Position numbers and translations under genes: made by a program
The notes under the pieces: generated by a model
Seen by the model: only the letters and a program-made list of their open reading frames with translations
What the model was told of the DNA's origin: nothing
Database searches by the model: none
Origin: Streptomyces sp. NBC_00425
GTDB lineage: Bacteria > Actinomycetota > Actinomycetes > Streptomycetales > Streptomycetaceae
Length of the DNA: 64,000 nucleotides
Assembly (NCBI RefSeq): GCF_036030735.1
Contig: NZ_CP107928.1
Coordinates: 8,122,001 to 8,186,000 of the forward strand
Reading direction: 5' to 3'
Part shown: one piece after another, positions 1 to 8,143 of the stretch
How the letters are laid out: each line of letters begins with the position of its first letter
Numbering within the stretch: position 1 is the stretch's first letter

Positions 1-734
1 AACCACTGCGGCGGGTGACTCGGGTTGGCCGCGTCGTCGACCATGAGCACGAGCGACTGCGCGTCCGTCTCGTCATGGCGGCCCGCGAAGCCCATCCACT
101 CCATGCGCCGCCCGCGGACCTCGTCGCCGCCCAGGCCTTCCTCGGTCACGAACTGTCCGCCGGTGAACGACCGGGGGCCACGCCAGAACAGGCCGCCGTA
201 GCCGGCGTTCTCCCGGCCCTTGGTGGTCGGGGACCCCATGGAGACGTCCGTTCCGGAGACGTTGGTCATCTGCGTCTCGAACGTCAACGCCCAGGCGTGC
301 GGGGAGATCAGGCTCGCCCGCAGCGTCCTGCGCTCGGTGAAGAACAGCGCGCCGGACTGGGTGGTCCAGTCCAGGTCGTGGGCGAACGTCGCCGTGCCAT
401 CGGCCCTGTCCAGGTCGACGACCCGGCGGTGGGCCTGGGTTCCGTTGTTCTCCAGCTGCACGTAGAAGCGTCCGTGGATGTACGTGGGACCGCCCCAGAA
501 GTTCTCCTCGCCCACGTGGGGCAGGGACCAGGCGATGCCCTTGTGCCACACATGGTCGTGGGGCCGGAACAGGCTGACGACCTTGCCGGCCCGGGTGCGC
601 AGGGGGTGGATGTAGGGCTTGGGCGATTCCAGTTGGACGGTGTCCGGCCGGTACACGTAGCGGAACAACTCGGTGCCGCCGTCGCGGACCCTGACCGAGG
701 TACCCAGGTCGTGGCGGATCTCAAGAGCGTTCAT
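1..734 (-). CDS. DUF6807 (PmoA-like) family protein, C-terminus cut by window edge
   Basis: The frame opens at the ATG ending at 734 (MNALEIRHDLGTSV) and runs off the left edge with no stop. About 244 residues are visible. The protein is a clear paralogue of the complete gene at 58378-59307: both carry a YVYRP segment, a KPYIHP motif, a DH.WHKG motif, a WGG.(S/T)Y.HG motif, a GSPTT.GRE(N/M)AGY segment and a LFWRGPR.F segment. DUF6807 proteins are often encoded beside Gfo/Idh/MocA oxidoreductases in sugar loci, and their reaction is not established. The start overlaps the stop of the upstream oxidoreductase gene by 4 bp (ATGA), so the two are translationally coupled as the distal part of the ABC sugar operon. 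No signal peptide is seen. Family assignment is confident; function is unknown. Confidence 0.85.
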   Translation of the reverse strand, partial: MNALEIRHDLGTSVRVRDGGTELFRYVYRPDTVQLESPKPYIHPLRTRAGKVVSLFRPHDHVWHKGIAWSLPHVGEENFWGGPTYIHGRFYVQLENNGTQAHRRVVDLDRADGTATFAHDLDWTTQSGALFFTERRTLRASLISPHAWALTFETQMTNVSGTDVSMGSPTTKGRENAGYGGLFWRGPRSFTGGQFVTEEGLGGDEVRGRRMEWMGFAGRHDETDAQSLVLMVDDAANPSHPPQW

Positions 735-1846
735 ACGAGGGCCTCCTTGACCGGCTCCCACGGCACGGCGCCGCCGTCCATGCTGAGCGCGAACGGGTCG
801 TCGTCGGTCAGATCGCCCGCGCTGACGCGGACACCGCGGAAGGCCGAGGCGTACGTCGCCGCCGCGAACTCCAGCGTGCGACGCGCCTCTTGCAGGCAGA
901 CGCCGGGTTCCTGTCCGCTCTCCCAGGCGTCGAACACGGCCTCGATCTGGAGCCTGTGTCCGCTCGTGATGTCCGGCTCGGCACCGTCGGTCCAGAGGTC
1001 CGAGAGACCCTCGTGGCCGGGGGCCGGGGTGAACCGCCAGTGTTCCTCGCGGTAGCCGTAGAGGTGTTCGAGTTCGACCGTGGCGTACTCGAAGTCGAAG
1101 CGCAGGCGCGAGGTCTCCCGGGGGGACAGCAGGGAGTTGACCACTGTGGCGAGGGCTCCGTTGTCGAACCGGACGGCGGCGATCGAGACGTCCTCGGTGT
1201 CCGTGGGCCGGGCCTGGCGCTCGGCGAGTGCGGCGATCTGGGACCAGGGGCCGAGGACCGACAGCATGAGGTCGAACTGGTGGATGCCGTGTCCCATCGT
1301 GGGGCCGCCGCCCTCGACGTCCCAGCGTCCCCGCCACGGCACCTCGAAGTACGCGTCGGGCCGGTACCAGAGGGTCTCGCAGGTGGCGACCAGTGGCCGG
1401 CCCAGTGCGCCGGAGTCGGCCAGCCGGCGCAGGCGTACCGCCGCCGCGCCGTAGCGGTGCTGGAAGACGGTCAGCACCTTGGAGCCGGTCTGCTCCTGCA
1501 CCGCGGCCAGTTGGTCCATCTCGCGCAGGCTCAGCGCCGTCGGCTTCTCCACCAGGGCGGTGACGCCGGCCCGCATCACCATGGATGCCAGCGGTACATG
1601 AGTCTGCGGGGGCGTACAGATGTGTACGAGATCGAGGTCTTCGCTGTCCAGCAGAGCCTGCGGGTCGTCGAAGACGTGCGGCACGGAGAATCGGTCGGCG
1701 AACTCGGCGGCACGGGTGGGGTCGAGGTCGGCGACGGCGACCAGCCGGGCACGTTCGGAGAGTTCGGTGAGGGCTTCGGCATGAGCGTGGGCGATACCGC
1801 CGGTGCCGATGATGGCCACGCGGTACGGCGGCCGGGGGCTGGGCAT
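731..1846 (-). CDS. Gfo/Idh/MocA family NAD(P)-dependent oxidoreductase
   Basis: About 371 residues. The N-terminal Rossmann fold shows the dinucleotide motif in VAIIGTGGIAHAHAEAL. The family lysine motif follows as EKPTAL (catalytic Lys in E-K-P), then the C-terminal substrate-binding half with GGGPTMGHGIHQFDLML. The frame stays open up to 1936, but I choose the ATG ending at 1846: it is preceded by a purine-rich AAGAGAGAGA and places the Rossmann motif close to the N-terminus, while the upstream 30 residues are Arg/Pro-rich and look untranslated. The family oxidises or reduces sugar C-OH groups; the exact sugar is unknown. The gene lies between the binding-protein gene and the DUF6807 gene. 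It is paralogous to 57191-58381 and shares the RRL...GRPLVA.C.T.WYR and VPWRGRW segments with it. Confidence 0.9.
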   Translation of the reverse strand: MPSPRPPYRVAIIGTGGIAHAHAEALTELSERARLVAVADLDPTRAAEFADRFSVPHVFDDPQALLDSEDLDLVHICTPPQTHVPLASMVMRAGVTALVEKPTALSLREMDQLAAVQEQTGSKVLTVFQHRYGAAAVRLRRLADSGALGRPLVATCETLWYRPDAYFEVPWRGRWDVEGGGPTMGHGIHQFDLMLSVLGPWSQIAALAERQARPTDTEDVSIAAVRFDNGALATVVNSLLSPRETSRLRFDFEYATVELEHLYGYREEHWRFTPAPGHEGLSDLWTDGAEPDITSGHRLQIEAVFDAWESGQEPGVCLQEARRTLEFAAATYASAFRGVRVSAGDLTDDDPFALSMDGGAVPWEPVKEALV

Positions 1847-1932
1847 GGGTGTTTTCTCTCTCTTGGTTCCTGACCCACGTCTCGTGGGGCTACCGGGGGC
1901 CGTGGGCAGCGGCGACGGCCTCCGGAAGGAGG

Positions 1933-3237
1933 TCACTTGGCCGCGTCGATCTCGCCCTGGAGCTCCTTGATGAAGGCCTTCGCGGCGGCTTCCGGCGAGG
2001 TCTTCTTGAAGTAGACCTCCTGGCTGTAGCGCTGCAGCTCCGGTTCGATGCCGCTTCCGCCGTTGGGGGTCACGACCGGCGACTCACCCGGGGTCACGGC
2101 GTTCATGTAGTCGGCCGCCGCCTTGTCGGTCCCGGCCAGAGTCGGCTGGAGGTGCTTCAGCATCGCCTTGTTGGCGGGGATGCCGCGCTCCGTCTTGAGG
2201 ATGTCGGCGGCCTTGGGGTCGTTGAGCATGAAGTTGATGAACGCGGCCGCTTCGGCCGGGTGCGCGCTCTGGCTCGAGACCGCCCAGTACATGGAGGGCT
2301 TGAAGAAGTTCGCCTTGGTGTCGCCGACACGAGGCATCTGCAGCAGTTGCACATGGGCGCCCGCGGCCTGCTGGATGGCGGTGATCTGGGTGTTGTACGC
2401 GCCCATCATTGCCGCCTTGCCGGTGGCGAAGCTGCCGGCGGTGACACCCGCGGTCAGGTCCTCGACCATCGTCGACGTGTTGACGCTGGCGCCGGAGGAG
2501 AGCAGGTCCAGGCCGTACTTCCACATGCCGGCGAGCGTCTCGGGCTTCAGGGAGACGTTGCCGTCCTTGTCGAAGAGGTTCTCACCGTGCTGACGAGCCC
2601 AGTACTTGACGTCGCCGGCGGAGAAGCCGGGCGCGCCGGCCGCACCGTGGATCTTGCCGCCGCTCTTGTCCGTCAGCTCCTTGGCGGTCTTGGCGTAGTC
2701 GTCCCACGTCCACGTCTTGTCGTCGGGAACCTTCACGCCGTACTTCTTGAACATGTCGGTGTTCACGAGGATGGACATGACGCCGACGCCGACGGGAAGC
2801 GCGTACTGCGTTCCGTCGATCTGTCCGGTGGCCAGGGCCTGGTCGTCGAACTGTGACGTGCTGAGGAGCTTCTTGGCCTTGCCGAGGTCGTACAGCGCTC
2901 CGCGGTCGGCGTACGAGGCGAGGTACAGCTCGTCCATCTGGACGACGTCGGGAGAATCCTTCGCCGCGGTCGTCGTGGCGAGCGCGTCCCAGTAGCCGTT
3001 CCAGTCCTTGTACTGGCCCTTGACCTTGATGTTGGGGTACTTCTTCTCGAACGCCTTGATGACCTCGTCGGTGAGCTGGGCGCGGGCGTCCGCTCCCCAC
3101 CAGGTGGCGCGGATGGTGACCGGCTTGTCGCCGAGCTTGGGAGCGGAGCCGCTGCTGCCGCCGCTGCAAGCGGTCAGTACGAGCGAGAGTGAGGCGACCG
3201 CCCCGATCGCGACGCGTCTGAAGGGGCTGGGGTTCAT
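1933..3237 (-). CDS. ABC transporter extracellular sugar-binding lipoprotein
   Basis: 434 residues. A lipoprotein signal peptide ends at the lipobox LTAC (MNPSPFRRVAIGAV...LVLTACSGG), so the protein should be anchored on the outer face of the membrane. The mature part has the family 1 solute-binding fold: an early TIRATWWG strand, FEKKYPNIKVK, then a second lobe with SILVNTDMFKKYGVKVPDDKTWTWDDY, here quoted as NTDMFKKYGVKVP followed by TWTWDDY. The start ATG has AGGAGAA just upstream. It is co-transcribed with the two permease genes upstream, and a 102-bp gap separates it from the nearer one. No ATPase gene is seen nearby, so a shared MsiK-type ATPase is likely, as is usual for Streptomyces sugar importers. 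The ligand is unknown. Confidence 0.92.
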   Translation of the reverse strand: MNPSPFRRVAIGAVASLSLVLTACSGGSSGSAPKLGDKPVTIRATWWGADARAQLTDEVIKAFEKKYPNIKVKGQYKDWNGYWDALATTTAAKDSPDVVQMDELYLASYADRGALYDLGKAKKLLSTSQFDDQALATGQIDGTQYALPVGVGVMSILVNTDMFKKYGVKVPDDKTWTWDDYAKTAKELTDKSGGKIHGAAGAPGFSAGDVKYWARQHGENLFDKDGNVSLKPETLAGMWKYGLDLLSSGASVNTSTMVEDLTAGVTAGSFATGKAAMMGAYNTQITAIQQAAGAHVQLLQMPRVGDTKANFFKPSMYWAVSSQSAHPAEAAAFINFMLNDPKAADILKTERGIPANKAMLKHLQPTLAGTDKAAADYMNAVTPGESPVVTPNGGSGIEPELQRYSQEVYFKKTSPEAAAKAFIKELQGEIDAAK

Positions 3238-3339
3238 GTGGTTCTCCTGTGGCTGATACGTGGGTCGGATCGGTGGCTGCGGTGCGCCCGAACGGCCATG
3301 ACTCGGTCGCCTCCGCGTGTCCGGCAGTAGCCCCCGCGG

Positions 3340-4236
3340 TTACTTGCCGCCGGTGGTCGCGATGCCTCGCAGCAGGAAGCGCTGCCCGGCGAGGAAGACG
3401 AGGAAGACGGGAACGAGCGACACGACGCTCATGGCGAACACCGAGCCCCAGTCCGTCGCGCTCTGCTGGTCGACGAAGGTGCGCAGCGCGAGAGGCGTGG
3501 TGTACATGTCCGGGTCGGTCAGGTAGATCAGCTGGGTGTAGAAGTCGTTCCAGGTCCAGATGAAGGTGAAGATCGCGGTGGTCGCCAGAGCCGGGACCAT
3601 CAGCGGCAGGATGACGTGGAAGAAGATCCGCGCGTGCCCGGCGCCGTCGATCCGCGCCGCCTCGTCGATCTCGCGCGGGATGCCACGGATGAACTGCACC
3701 ATGAGGAAGATGAAGAAGGCGTCGGTCGCCAGGAACTTCGGCACGATCAGGGGCAGGAACGTATTGACCCAGCCGAGCTCCGAGTAGAGGACGTACTGGG
3801 GCACGATGATCACGTGGATCGGCAGCATGATCGTGACGAGCATGATGGCGAACAGCACGCGCTTCGCCCTGAATTCCAGCCTGGCGAAGGCGTACGCGGC
3901 CAGGGAGCAGGCGAGGAGGTTCCCGAGGATCGCGCCGGTGACGACGATCGCCGAGTTGATCATGTAGTGACTGAACGGTTGGGAGAAGGCGTTCCAGCCG
4001 TTGCTGTAGTTCTCGAAGCGCGGGTGCGTCAGGGCGAGTCCCGCACTGCGGAAGATCTCACTGTTGGGACGCAGTGAGCTGACCACCATCCACAGGACGG
4101 GGTACAGCATCGTCAGGGCGCAGAGGGCCAACAGGCAGTGCTTGAGAGGGGCGCGCACGGCGCGTCTGATCCGGCGTATCGCGTGAGGGCGGGGGGCTGG
4201 CAGCGAGGGGGGTACGGCTGCGGTGCGGTCAGTCAT
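3340..4236 (-). CDS. Carbohydrate ABC transporter permease (MalG type)
   Basis: 298 residues with about six hydrophobic helices after a basic N-terminal tail (RRIRRAVRAPLKH). The cytoplasmic EAA loop that contacts the ATPase reads EIDEAARIDGAGHARIFFHV. The MalG-type C-terminus ends with the usual QRFLLRGI..GG.K tail. The ATG start overlaps the end of the upstream permease gene by 8 bp, so translation is coupled. Together with 4229-5149 it forms the membrane channel for the sugar bound by the 1933-3237 lipoprotein. Confidence 0.93.
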   Translation of the reverse strand: MTDRTAAVPPSLPAPRPHAIRRIRRAVRAPLKHCLLALCALTMLYPVLWMVVSSLRPNSEIFRSAGLALTHPRFENYSNGWNAFSQPFSHYMINSAIVVTGAILGNLLACSLAAYAFARLEFRAKRVLFAIMLVTIMLPIHVIIVPQYVLYSELGWVNTFLPLIVPKFLATDAFFIFLMVQFIRGIPREIDEAARIDGAGHARIFFHVILPLMVPALATTAIFTFIWTWNDFYTQLIYLTDPDMYTTPLALRTFVDQQSATDWGSVFAMSVVSLVPVFLVFLAGQRFLLRGIATTGGK

Positions 4237-5149
4237 CGTAGAACACCCAGTACTTTGAGGCCCAGAAGTTGACGGCGGTGAAGGCCGCGACGATGAGGAG
4301 CAGGACCCACGCGAGCGCGGACGCGTATCCCATGTCGAAGTGGCCGAACCCGCGCTGGTACAGGTACAGCGAGAAGAAGAGGGTGGAGTCGGCGGGCCCT
4401 CCGGTACCGCCGGAGACCACGAAGGCCTGGGTGAAGGTCTGGAAGGCGTGGATGATCTGCAGCACCAGGTTGAAGAAGATGATGGGTGTCAGCAGCGGAA
4501 TGGTGATGCTGCGGAACTGGCGCCAGCGCTTCGCGCCGTCGACGGAGGCCGCCTCGTAGAGGGAGGTCGGAATCTGCCGCAGCCCGGCGAGGAAGATCAC
4601 CATGGGTGAGCCGAAGGTCCAGACGTTGAGGACGACGAGGGTCGACAGCGCCGTTCCCGGCTCCGAGATCCAGCCCTGCCCCTGGATACCGACAAGGGAC
4701 AGAGCCTCGTTGACAAGGCCGTTGGTCCCGAACATCGCGCGCCACAGCACGGCGATCGCCACGCTGCCACCGATCAGTGACGGCAGATAGAAGACGGAGC
4801 GGTAGAAGGCCAGACCCCGTACTCCCTTGTCCAGCACCAGGGCGAGCCCGAGGGCCATCGCCAGCTGCAGCGGGACGGAGACGAGGACGTAGCTGAACGT
4901 CACTTCGAGCGACTTGTGCAGACGCTCGTCGTCGAGCATGCGCGTCCAGTTCTCGACTCCGTTGAACTGCGGCGGCTGCAACAGGTTGTACTTGGTGAAG
5001 CTGAGGTAGAGCGAGGCCAGCATCGGGCCGAGAGTGATCCCGAAGAGCCCGACGAACCATGGCAGTAGGAAGAAGAACGCCGCCTTGTTCTGCTGGCGCG
5101 CGCCCCGTTGGGACCCGCGCAGCCGGCGTAGTTCGTTGATGGAGCTCAC
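4229..5149 (-). CDS. Sugar ABC transporter permease (MalF type)
   Basis: 306 residues, first gene of the minus-strand operon. It has six predicted membrane helices (first: FFFLLPWFVGLFGITLGPML) and an EAA loop reading EAASVDGAKRWRQFRSITIP. The start is a GTG preceded by AAGGGAGCA. The 5' end lies about 75 bp from a pair of LacI-type operators (5221-5274), so expression is probably repressed by the divergent regulator at 5336 until an inducing sugar appears. Confidence 0.93.
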   Translation of the reverse strand: MSSINELRRLRGSQRGARQQNKAAFFFLLPWFVGLFGITLGPMLASLYLSFTKYNLLQPPQFNGVENWTRMLDDERLHKSLEVTFSYVLVSVPLQLAMALGLALVLDKGVRGLAFYRSVFYLPSLIGGSVAIAVLWRAMFGTNGLVNEALSLVGIQGQGWISEPGTALSTLVVLNVWTFGSPMVIFLAGLRQIPTSLYEAASVDGAKRWRQFRSITIPLLTPIIFFNLVLQIIHAFQTFTQAFVVSGGTGGPADSTLFFSLYLYQRGFGHFDMGYASALAWVLLLIVAAFTAVNFWASKYWVFYDD

Positions 5150-5220
5150 GGCACTGCTCCCTTGAGCGGCGGCATCTGCAGACAGTGGTGCGAGCCCGTC
5201 CCGGGCCTCGCGTCACCCCG

Positions 5221-5274
5221 AAAAGTGATCGTTCACTTTGTGGGTTGCGAGGACCATAGTGAACGATCACTTTT
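5221..5274. promoter_or_regulatory. Double LacI-family operator in divergent promoter region
   Basis: Two 17-bp arms form a perfect inverted repeat: AAAAGTGATCGTTCACT at 5221-5237 and its exact reverse complement at 5258-5274. Each arm is itself a near-palindrome centred on CG (GTGATCGTTCAC, GTGAACGATCAC), the shape typical of a LacI-family operator. The centres are 34 bp apart. They sit between the ABC operon (start 5149, minus) and the lacI-type gene (start 5336, plus), so both could be controlled. Confidence 0.85.
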
Positions 5275-5335
5275 TACGTCAAGAGTGTGTAGTCTCTGAC
5301 TTCACCGAACGTTGGCGGAAAGGTGGGGGAAGCGG

Positions 5336-6370
5336 ATGGATGGCGCTGACACGGCGCGACGACGGCCTACGATCACCGATGTGGCGCGGCTCGCCGGTGT
5401 GTCACCCCAGACGGTGTCGCGGTATCTGCGGTTCAACGGCGGACTGAAGCCGGCGACCCTGGAACGCGTGGAGAAGGCCATACGGGAGCTGGACTACCGT
5501 CCCAACCTGGTGGCGCGGTCGATGCGCACACGGAAGACCGGCCGCCTGGCGATCCTCATGCCCGCCATGGCCTTCAACCCCTCGCGCATGCTGGCGGGTG
5601 CCGGTGCGACGGCGCAGGACGCAGGGTTCTTCGTCGATGTCGTGAGCGCCGGGGGCGGCGTAGCCGCAAGGAGCGACCGCCTGCTGGAGCTCGCCGATTC
5701 GGGACAGTACGAGGGCCTCCTCTCCCTCGCTCCCGTGCTTCCCGACGTGGAGAGCAAACTGCACCAGAGGACGGCCGTGGTGATCTCGGCCGACTTCGAC
5801 GACGAGATGCGCGGCATCGGGCAACTGGCCGACGCCACGCCCCTGGTGCGGATGATCGAGCACCTGGCGGCGCTCGGTCACTCCCGGTTCCTCCATGTGG
5901 CCGGCGACGTGCAGTTCGCCTCCGCGAGGGCGCGCAAGCAGAGCTATCTGGAGACCGTCGAACGCCTTGGCGTCGAGTCCGTCGGTGTTTTCGACGGAGA
6001 CTGGTCGGGAGAGTCCGGCATCGAGGCGATACGGTCGCTCCCGAGCCATACGCGGCCGACCGCGGTGATCGCGGCCAATGACCTCGTCGCCGCCGGTGTC
6101 GTCCGGGGCGCCCGGGAGCGCGGCTGGGACGTGCCCGGCGACCTCAGCGTGACAGGTTGGGACAACGCCGGGGTCGGGCAGTTCATGACCCCGTCCCTGA
6201 CGACTGTCGACGTGGAGCTCGAACAACTGGGCAGTACGGCCATGGCCAAGCTGATCGCGGGTCTGGGGGGCAGTGCGCCCGAGGCGACGGAGGGCTCCCT
6301 GTTCCGGATCATCTGGCGGGAGTCGACGGCCGAGCCGCATGCGGCAGGGCGTCTCAGCCGCGGGCGGTGA
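5336..6370 (+). CDS. LacI-family transcriptional regulator
   Basis: 344 residues. The N-terminal helix-turn-helix reads ITDVARLAGVSPQTVSRYLR, and the hinge region includes YRPNLVARSMR. A periplasmic-binding-like effector domain follows, with the family C-terminal region VTGWDNAGVGQFMTPSLTTV. I choose the ATG at 5336, which has a GTGGGGGAA ribosome-binding stretch; a TTG eight codons earlier is less likely. The gene is divergent from the sugar ABC operon, and the double operator lies between them, which points to local repression of uptake and autoregulation. The inducer is unknown. Confidence 0.93.
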   Translation: MDGADTARRRPTITDVARLAGVSPQTVSRYLRFNGGLKPATLERVEKAIRELDYRPNLVARSMRTRKTGRLAILMPAMAFNPSRMLAGAGATAQDAGFFVDVVSAGGGVAARSDRLLELADSGQYEGLLSLAPVLPDVESKLHQRTAVVISADFDDEMRGIGQLADATPLVRMIEHLAALGHSRFLHVAGDVQFASARARKQSYLETVERLGVESVGVFDGDWSGESGIEAIRSLPSHTRPTAVIAANDLVAAGVVRGARERGWDVPGDLSVTGWDNAGVGQFMTPSLTTVDVELEQLGSTAMAKLIAGLGGSAPEATEGSLFRIIWRESTAEPHAAGRLSRGR

Positions 6371-6499
6371 CCAGTGCCGCCGCCGGGGTGGGCGCGGAGC
6401 AGGCGGACGTCCCCTGAGCCTGCACCGCCCACCCGACCCGGCCTTGGGTGCGGGCCGAACCGGCCGCGCACGCCACGCGTCCTCAGGTGCGTATCGCCC

Positions 6500-7210
6500 T
6501 CAGTTCGCGTAGACGTCAAGCCGACCGCACATGCCGAACTTCCCACAAGCGGAAGGCTGTTCGGAGCTCACGGCGGCATCTGCGAGATGGGGGGACTCCC
6601 CCCGCTCCAGCCAGTCGAGCTGCGCCGCAGTGGCCGCGGCGGAGGCCTCGGCACCTTGTCGCCACCGCTCGCGCCAATCGGCGATGCGGGGCCTTACCAG
6701 TGCGGCGGCGGCACGGTGGAACGCGGCCAGGGCCTGTGGACCCTCGGCCTCCCGAAGTGCCCGGTAGCCCTCCAGAGCGAGGTCCCGCCGGGCCCGGGCG
6801 ACGCGCTCCTGCTCCTCCTCGGGCGCGTCGGCCGGGATGGCGGTGGCGCGGGCGTACGTCTCCGGATCCTTCAGGTACTCCGGGGGCAGCGTGAGGACCG
6901 CGTCCCCCGCCTCCGGCAGCCCGCTGTTCTGCATGAGAACGGTGATCCGCAGATCACCCTCGTTGACCAGCCGGTGGATGGTGCCCGGCGTGAACCAGGC
7001 GACCGTGCCGGCGTGGAGCGGAGTGACCTCGTACCCGGAAGAGGTCAGCGTCTGCACGGCCCCGCGTCCGCCGGTGACGACGTAAGCCTCTGAACACGCC
7101 AGGTGCATGTGAGGCGTGCCGCCGCACGCTCCGTCGGCGGCAGGCCAGTCGTACACCGACAGATGCGAGATGGCGACGCCCCCGGGCAGTCCGGTGTTGG
7201 TTGTGTTCAT
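6500..7210 (-). CDS. Cupin-domain protein, paralogue of 59304-60014
   Basis: 236 residues. The cupin core is residues ~30-95: GGTPHMHLACSEAYVV supplies the H-x-H...E set and GTVAWFTPGTIHRLV supplies the second-motif His, so a metal site is intact. The C-terminal half is helical and Arg/Ala-rich, ending GKFGMCGRLDVYAN. It is very close to the 59304 protein over its full length (for example LPGGVA, VLMQNSGLPEAGDAVLTLPP, FGMCGRLDVY). That copy sits in a Gfo/DUF6807 operon, so this one probably serves the similar operon at the left end although the lacI gene separates them. An operator with core AAGCGCTT lies 27 bp upstream. The reaction is unknown. Confidence 0.85.
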   Translation of the reverse strand: MNTTNTGLPGGVAISHLSVYDWPAADGACGGTPHMHLACSEAYVVTGGRGAVQTLTSSGYEVTPLHAGTVAWFTPGTIHRLVNEGDLRITVLMQNSGLPEAGDAVLTLPPEYLKDPETYARATAIPADAPEEEQERVARARRDLALEGYRALREAEGPQALAAFHRAAAALVRPRIADWRERWRQGAEASAAATAAQLDWLERGESPHLADAAVSSEQPSACGKFGMCGRLDVYAN

Positions 7211-7237
7211 GCGTGTGTCAACTTTCCAGGTGTACTC

Positions 7238-7251
7238 AGTAAGCGCTTTCT
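7238..7251. promoter_or_regulatory. Candidate LacI-type operator AGTAAGCGCTTTCT
   Basis: The core AAGCGCTT is a perfect 8-bp palindrome within AGTAAGCGCTTTCT. It lies between the divergent cupin gene (start 7210) and SGNH gene (start 7340). The same core appears at 57097-57104 in front of the paralogous Gfo/DUF6807/cupin operon and at 8084-8091. Binding by a LacI-family protein is inferred from shape only. Confidence 0.6.
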
Positions 7252-7339
7252 ATCTCTCTCAATTTACGCACCGATCGCCCAACCGGTCAATGTTCTGTCT
7301 AAACTCAAACCCGAATGGTGAAGTCGCGAGGAGGACGAT

Positions 7340-7984
7340 GTGAAAAATGCGTTGGCAGGCAAGAGTGTCTATGCCTTCGGCGACAGCATTGTGTACGGAC
7401 ACGTGTACCCGCACAGTTTCGTGGACGTAGTCGCAGAGCGTGAGGGCATGACCCTCACCAAGTTCGCCCGGAACGGCGCGACCATAGGCGTCGATCCCCA
7501 CGCTTCCGGAGGGCAGATACTCACGCAGGTCGAGGAAGCGACCGACATCGCGCCGGACTTCGTCGTCTTCGACGGAGGCACCAACGATGCGCAGTCCATC
7601 TTCCGGGACCGCGCGTACACGCTCGGCGCCTATGCCGAAGAGCTGGAGAAGACGCTGCACGCCATGGAGCGGAAGTGGCCGACCGCCCGCATCGTGTACG
7701 TCGCCGCCCACAGGCTCGGTTCGCGCGACTGGGACACTCAGGTGGCGTTGCGCGAGGCGACCCTGGAAACCTGCCGCAAGCGGGACGTCGCCGTTGCCGA
7801 CGTCTTCGGAGAAACGACGTTCGACACGCGCGATGACACTCAGCGTGCGAAATACACATTCGACGACCTGGTTGACGGTTTCCCTGGCACAGAGGGGTCG
7901 GGAACACATCCCAACGAGGCAGGTATTACCACTTTCTATGTGCCGGTGGTGAGCGCCACGCTGCAGCAGATTTCATCACGTTGA
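7340..7984 (+). CDS. SGNH/GDSL-family hydrolase, cytoplasmic
   Basis: 214 residues. Block I is FGDSIVYG with the nucleophile Ser, an Asn appears in ARNGATIG, block III is GGTNDAQ, and block V with the catalytic Asp and His is GTHPNEAGI near the C-terminus. No signal peptide or membrane segment is visible, so it probably acts inside the cell, for example as a deacetylase of imported sugars. The start is GTG with AGGAGGA immediately upstream. It is divergent from the cupin gene across an AAGCGCTT operator and is followed by a strong hairpin at 7994-8035. Confidence 0.88.
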   Translation: MKNALAGKSVYAFGDSIVYGHVYPHSFVDVVAEREGMTLTKFARNGATIGVDPHASGGQILTQVEEATDIAPDFVVFDGGTNDAQSIFRDRAYTLGAYAEELEKTLHAMERKWPTARIVYVAAHRLGSRDWDTQVALREATLETCRKRDVAVADVFGETTFDTRDDTQRAKYTFDDLVDGFPGTEGSGTHPNEAGITTFYVPVVSATLQQISSR

Positions 7985-7993
7985 TCAGTCGGC

Positions 7994-8035
7994 AATCGGA
8001 TCTGCCTGACCGATATCGGCCAGGCAGATCCGATT
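7994..8035. terminator. Long near-perfect inverted repeat, bidirectional terminator
   Basis: The 42 bp from 7994 to 8035 read as an inverted repeat with only one mismatched pair (8009/8020). The arms begin AATCGGATCTGCCTG and end CAGGCAGATCCGATT. It follows the SGNH stop by 10 bp and lies in the convergent gap before the beta-helix gene, so it can stop transcription from both sides. Confidence 0.8.
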
Positions 8036-8081
8036 CCTCATTTTCTTGACGTCACTCTGAGCTGAACATCATGGGGGACGC

Positions 8082-8094
8082 GGAAGCGCTTACT
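8082..8094. promoter_or_regulatory. Orphan AAGCGCTT operator-like motif
   Basis: GGAAGCGCTTACT contains the same palindromic core as the operators at 7238 and 57093, and AAGCGCTTACT is the reverse complement of the AGTAAGCGCTT half at 7238. It lies between two convergent genes where no promoter is expected, about 850 bp from the 7238 site. It may act as an auxiliary looping site or be a remnant. Confidence 0.3.
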
Positions 8095-8143
8095 GGTTCG
8101 GCACACCTACCGAATGCTCACGCCACCAGACTGGCCCTGGATT

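Noticed and set aside
8082..8094. AAGCGCTT motif as an operator for the beta-helix gene
   Set aside because: It lies at the 3' end of both flanking genes, so it cannot control initiation directly; kept only as a low-confidence site.
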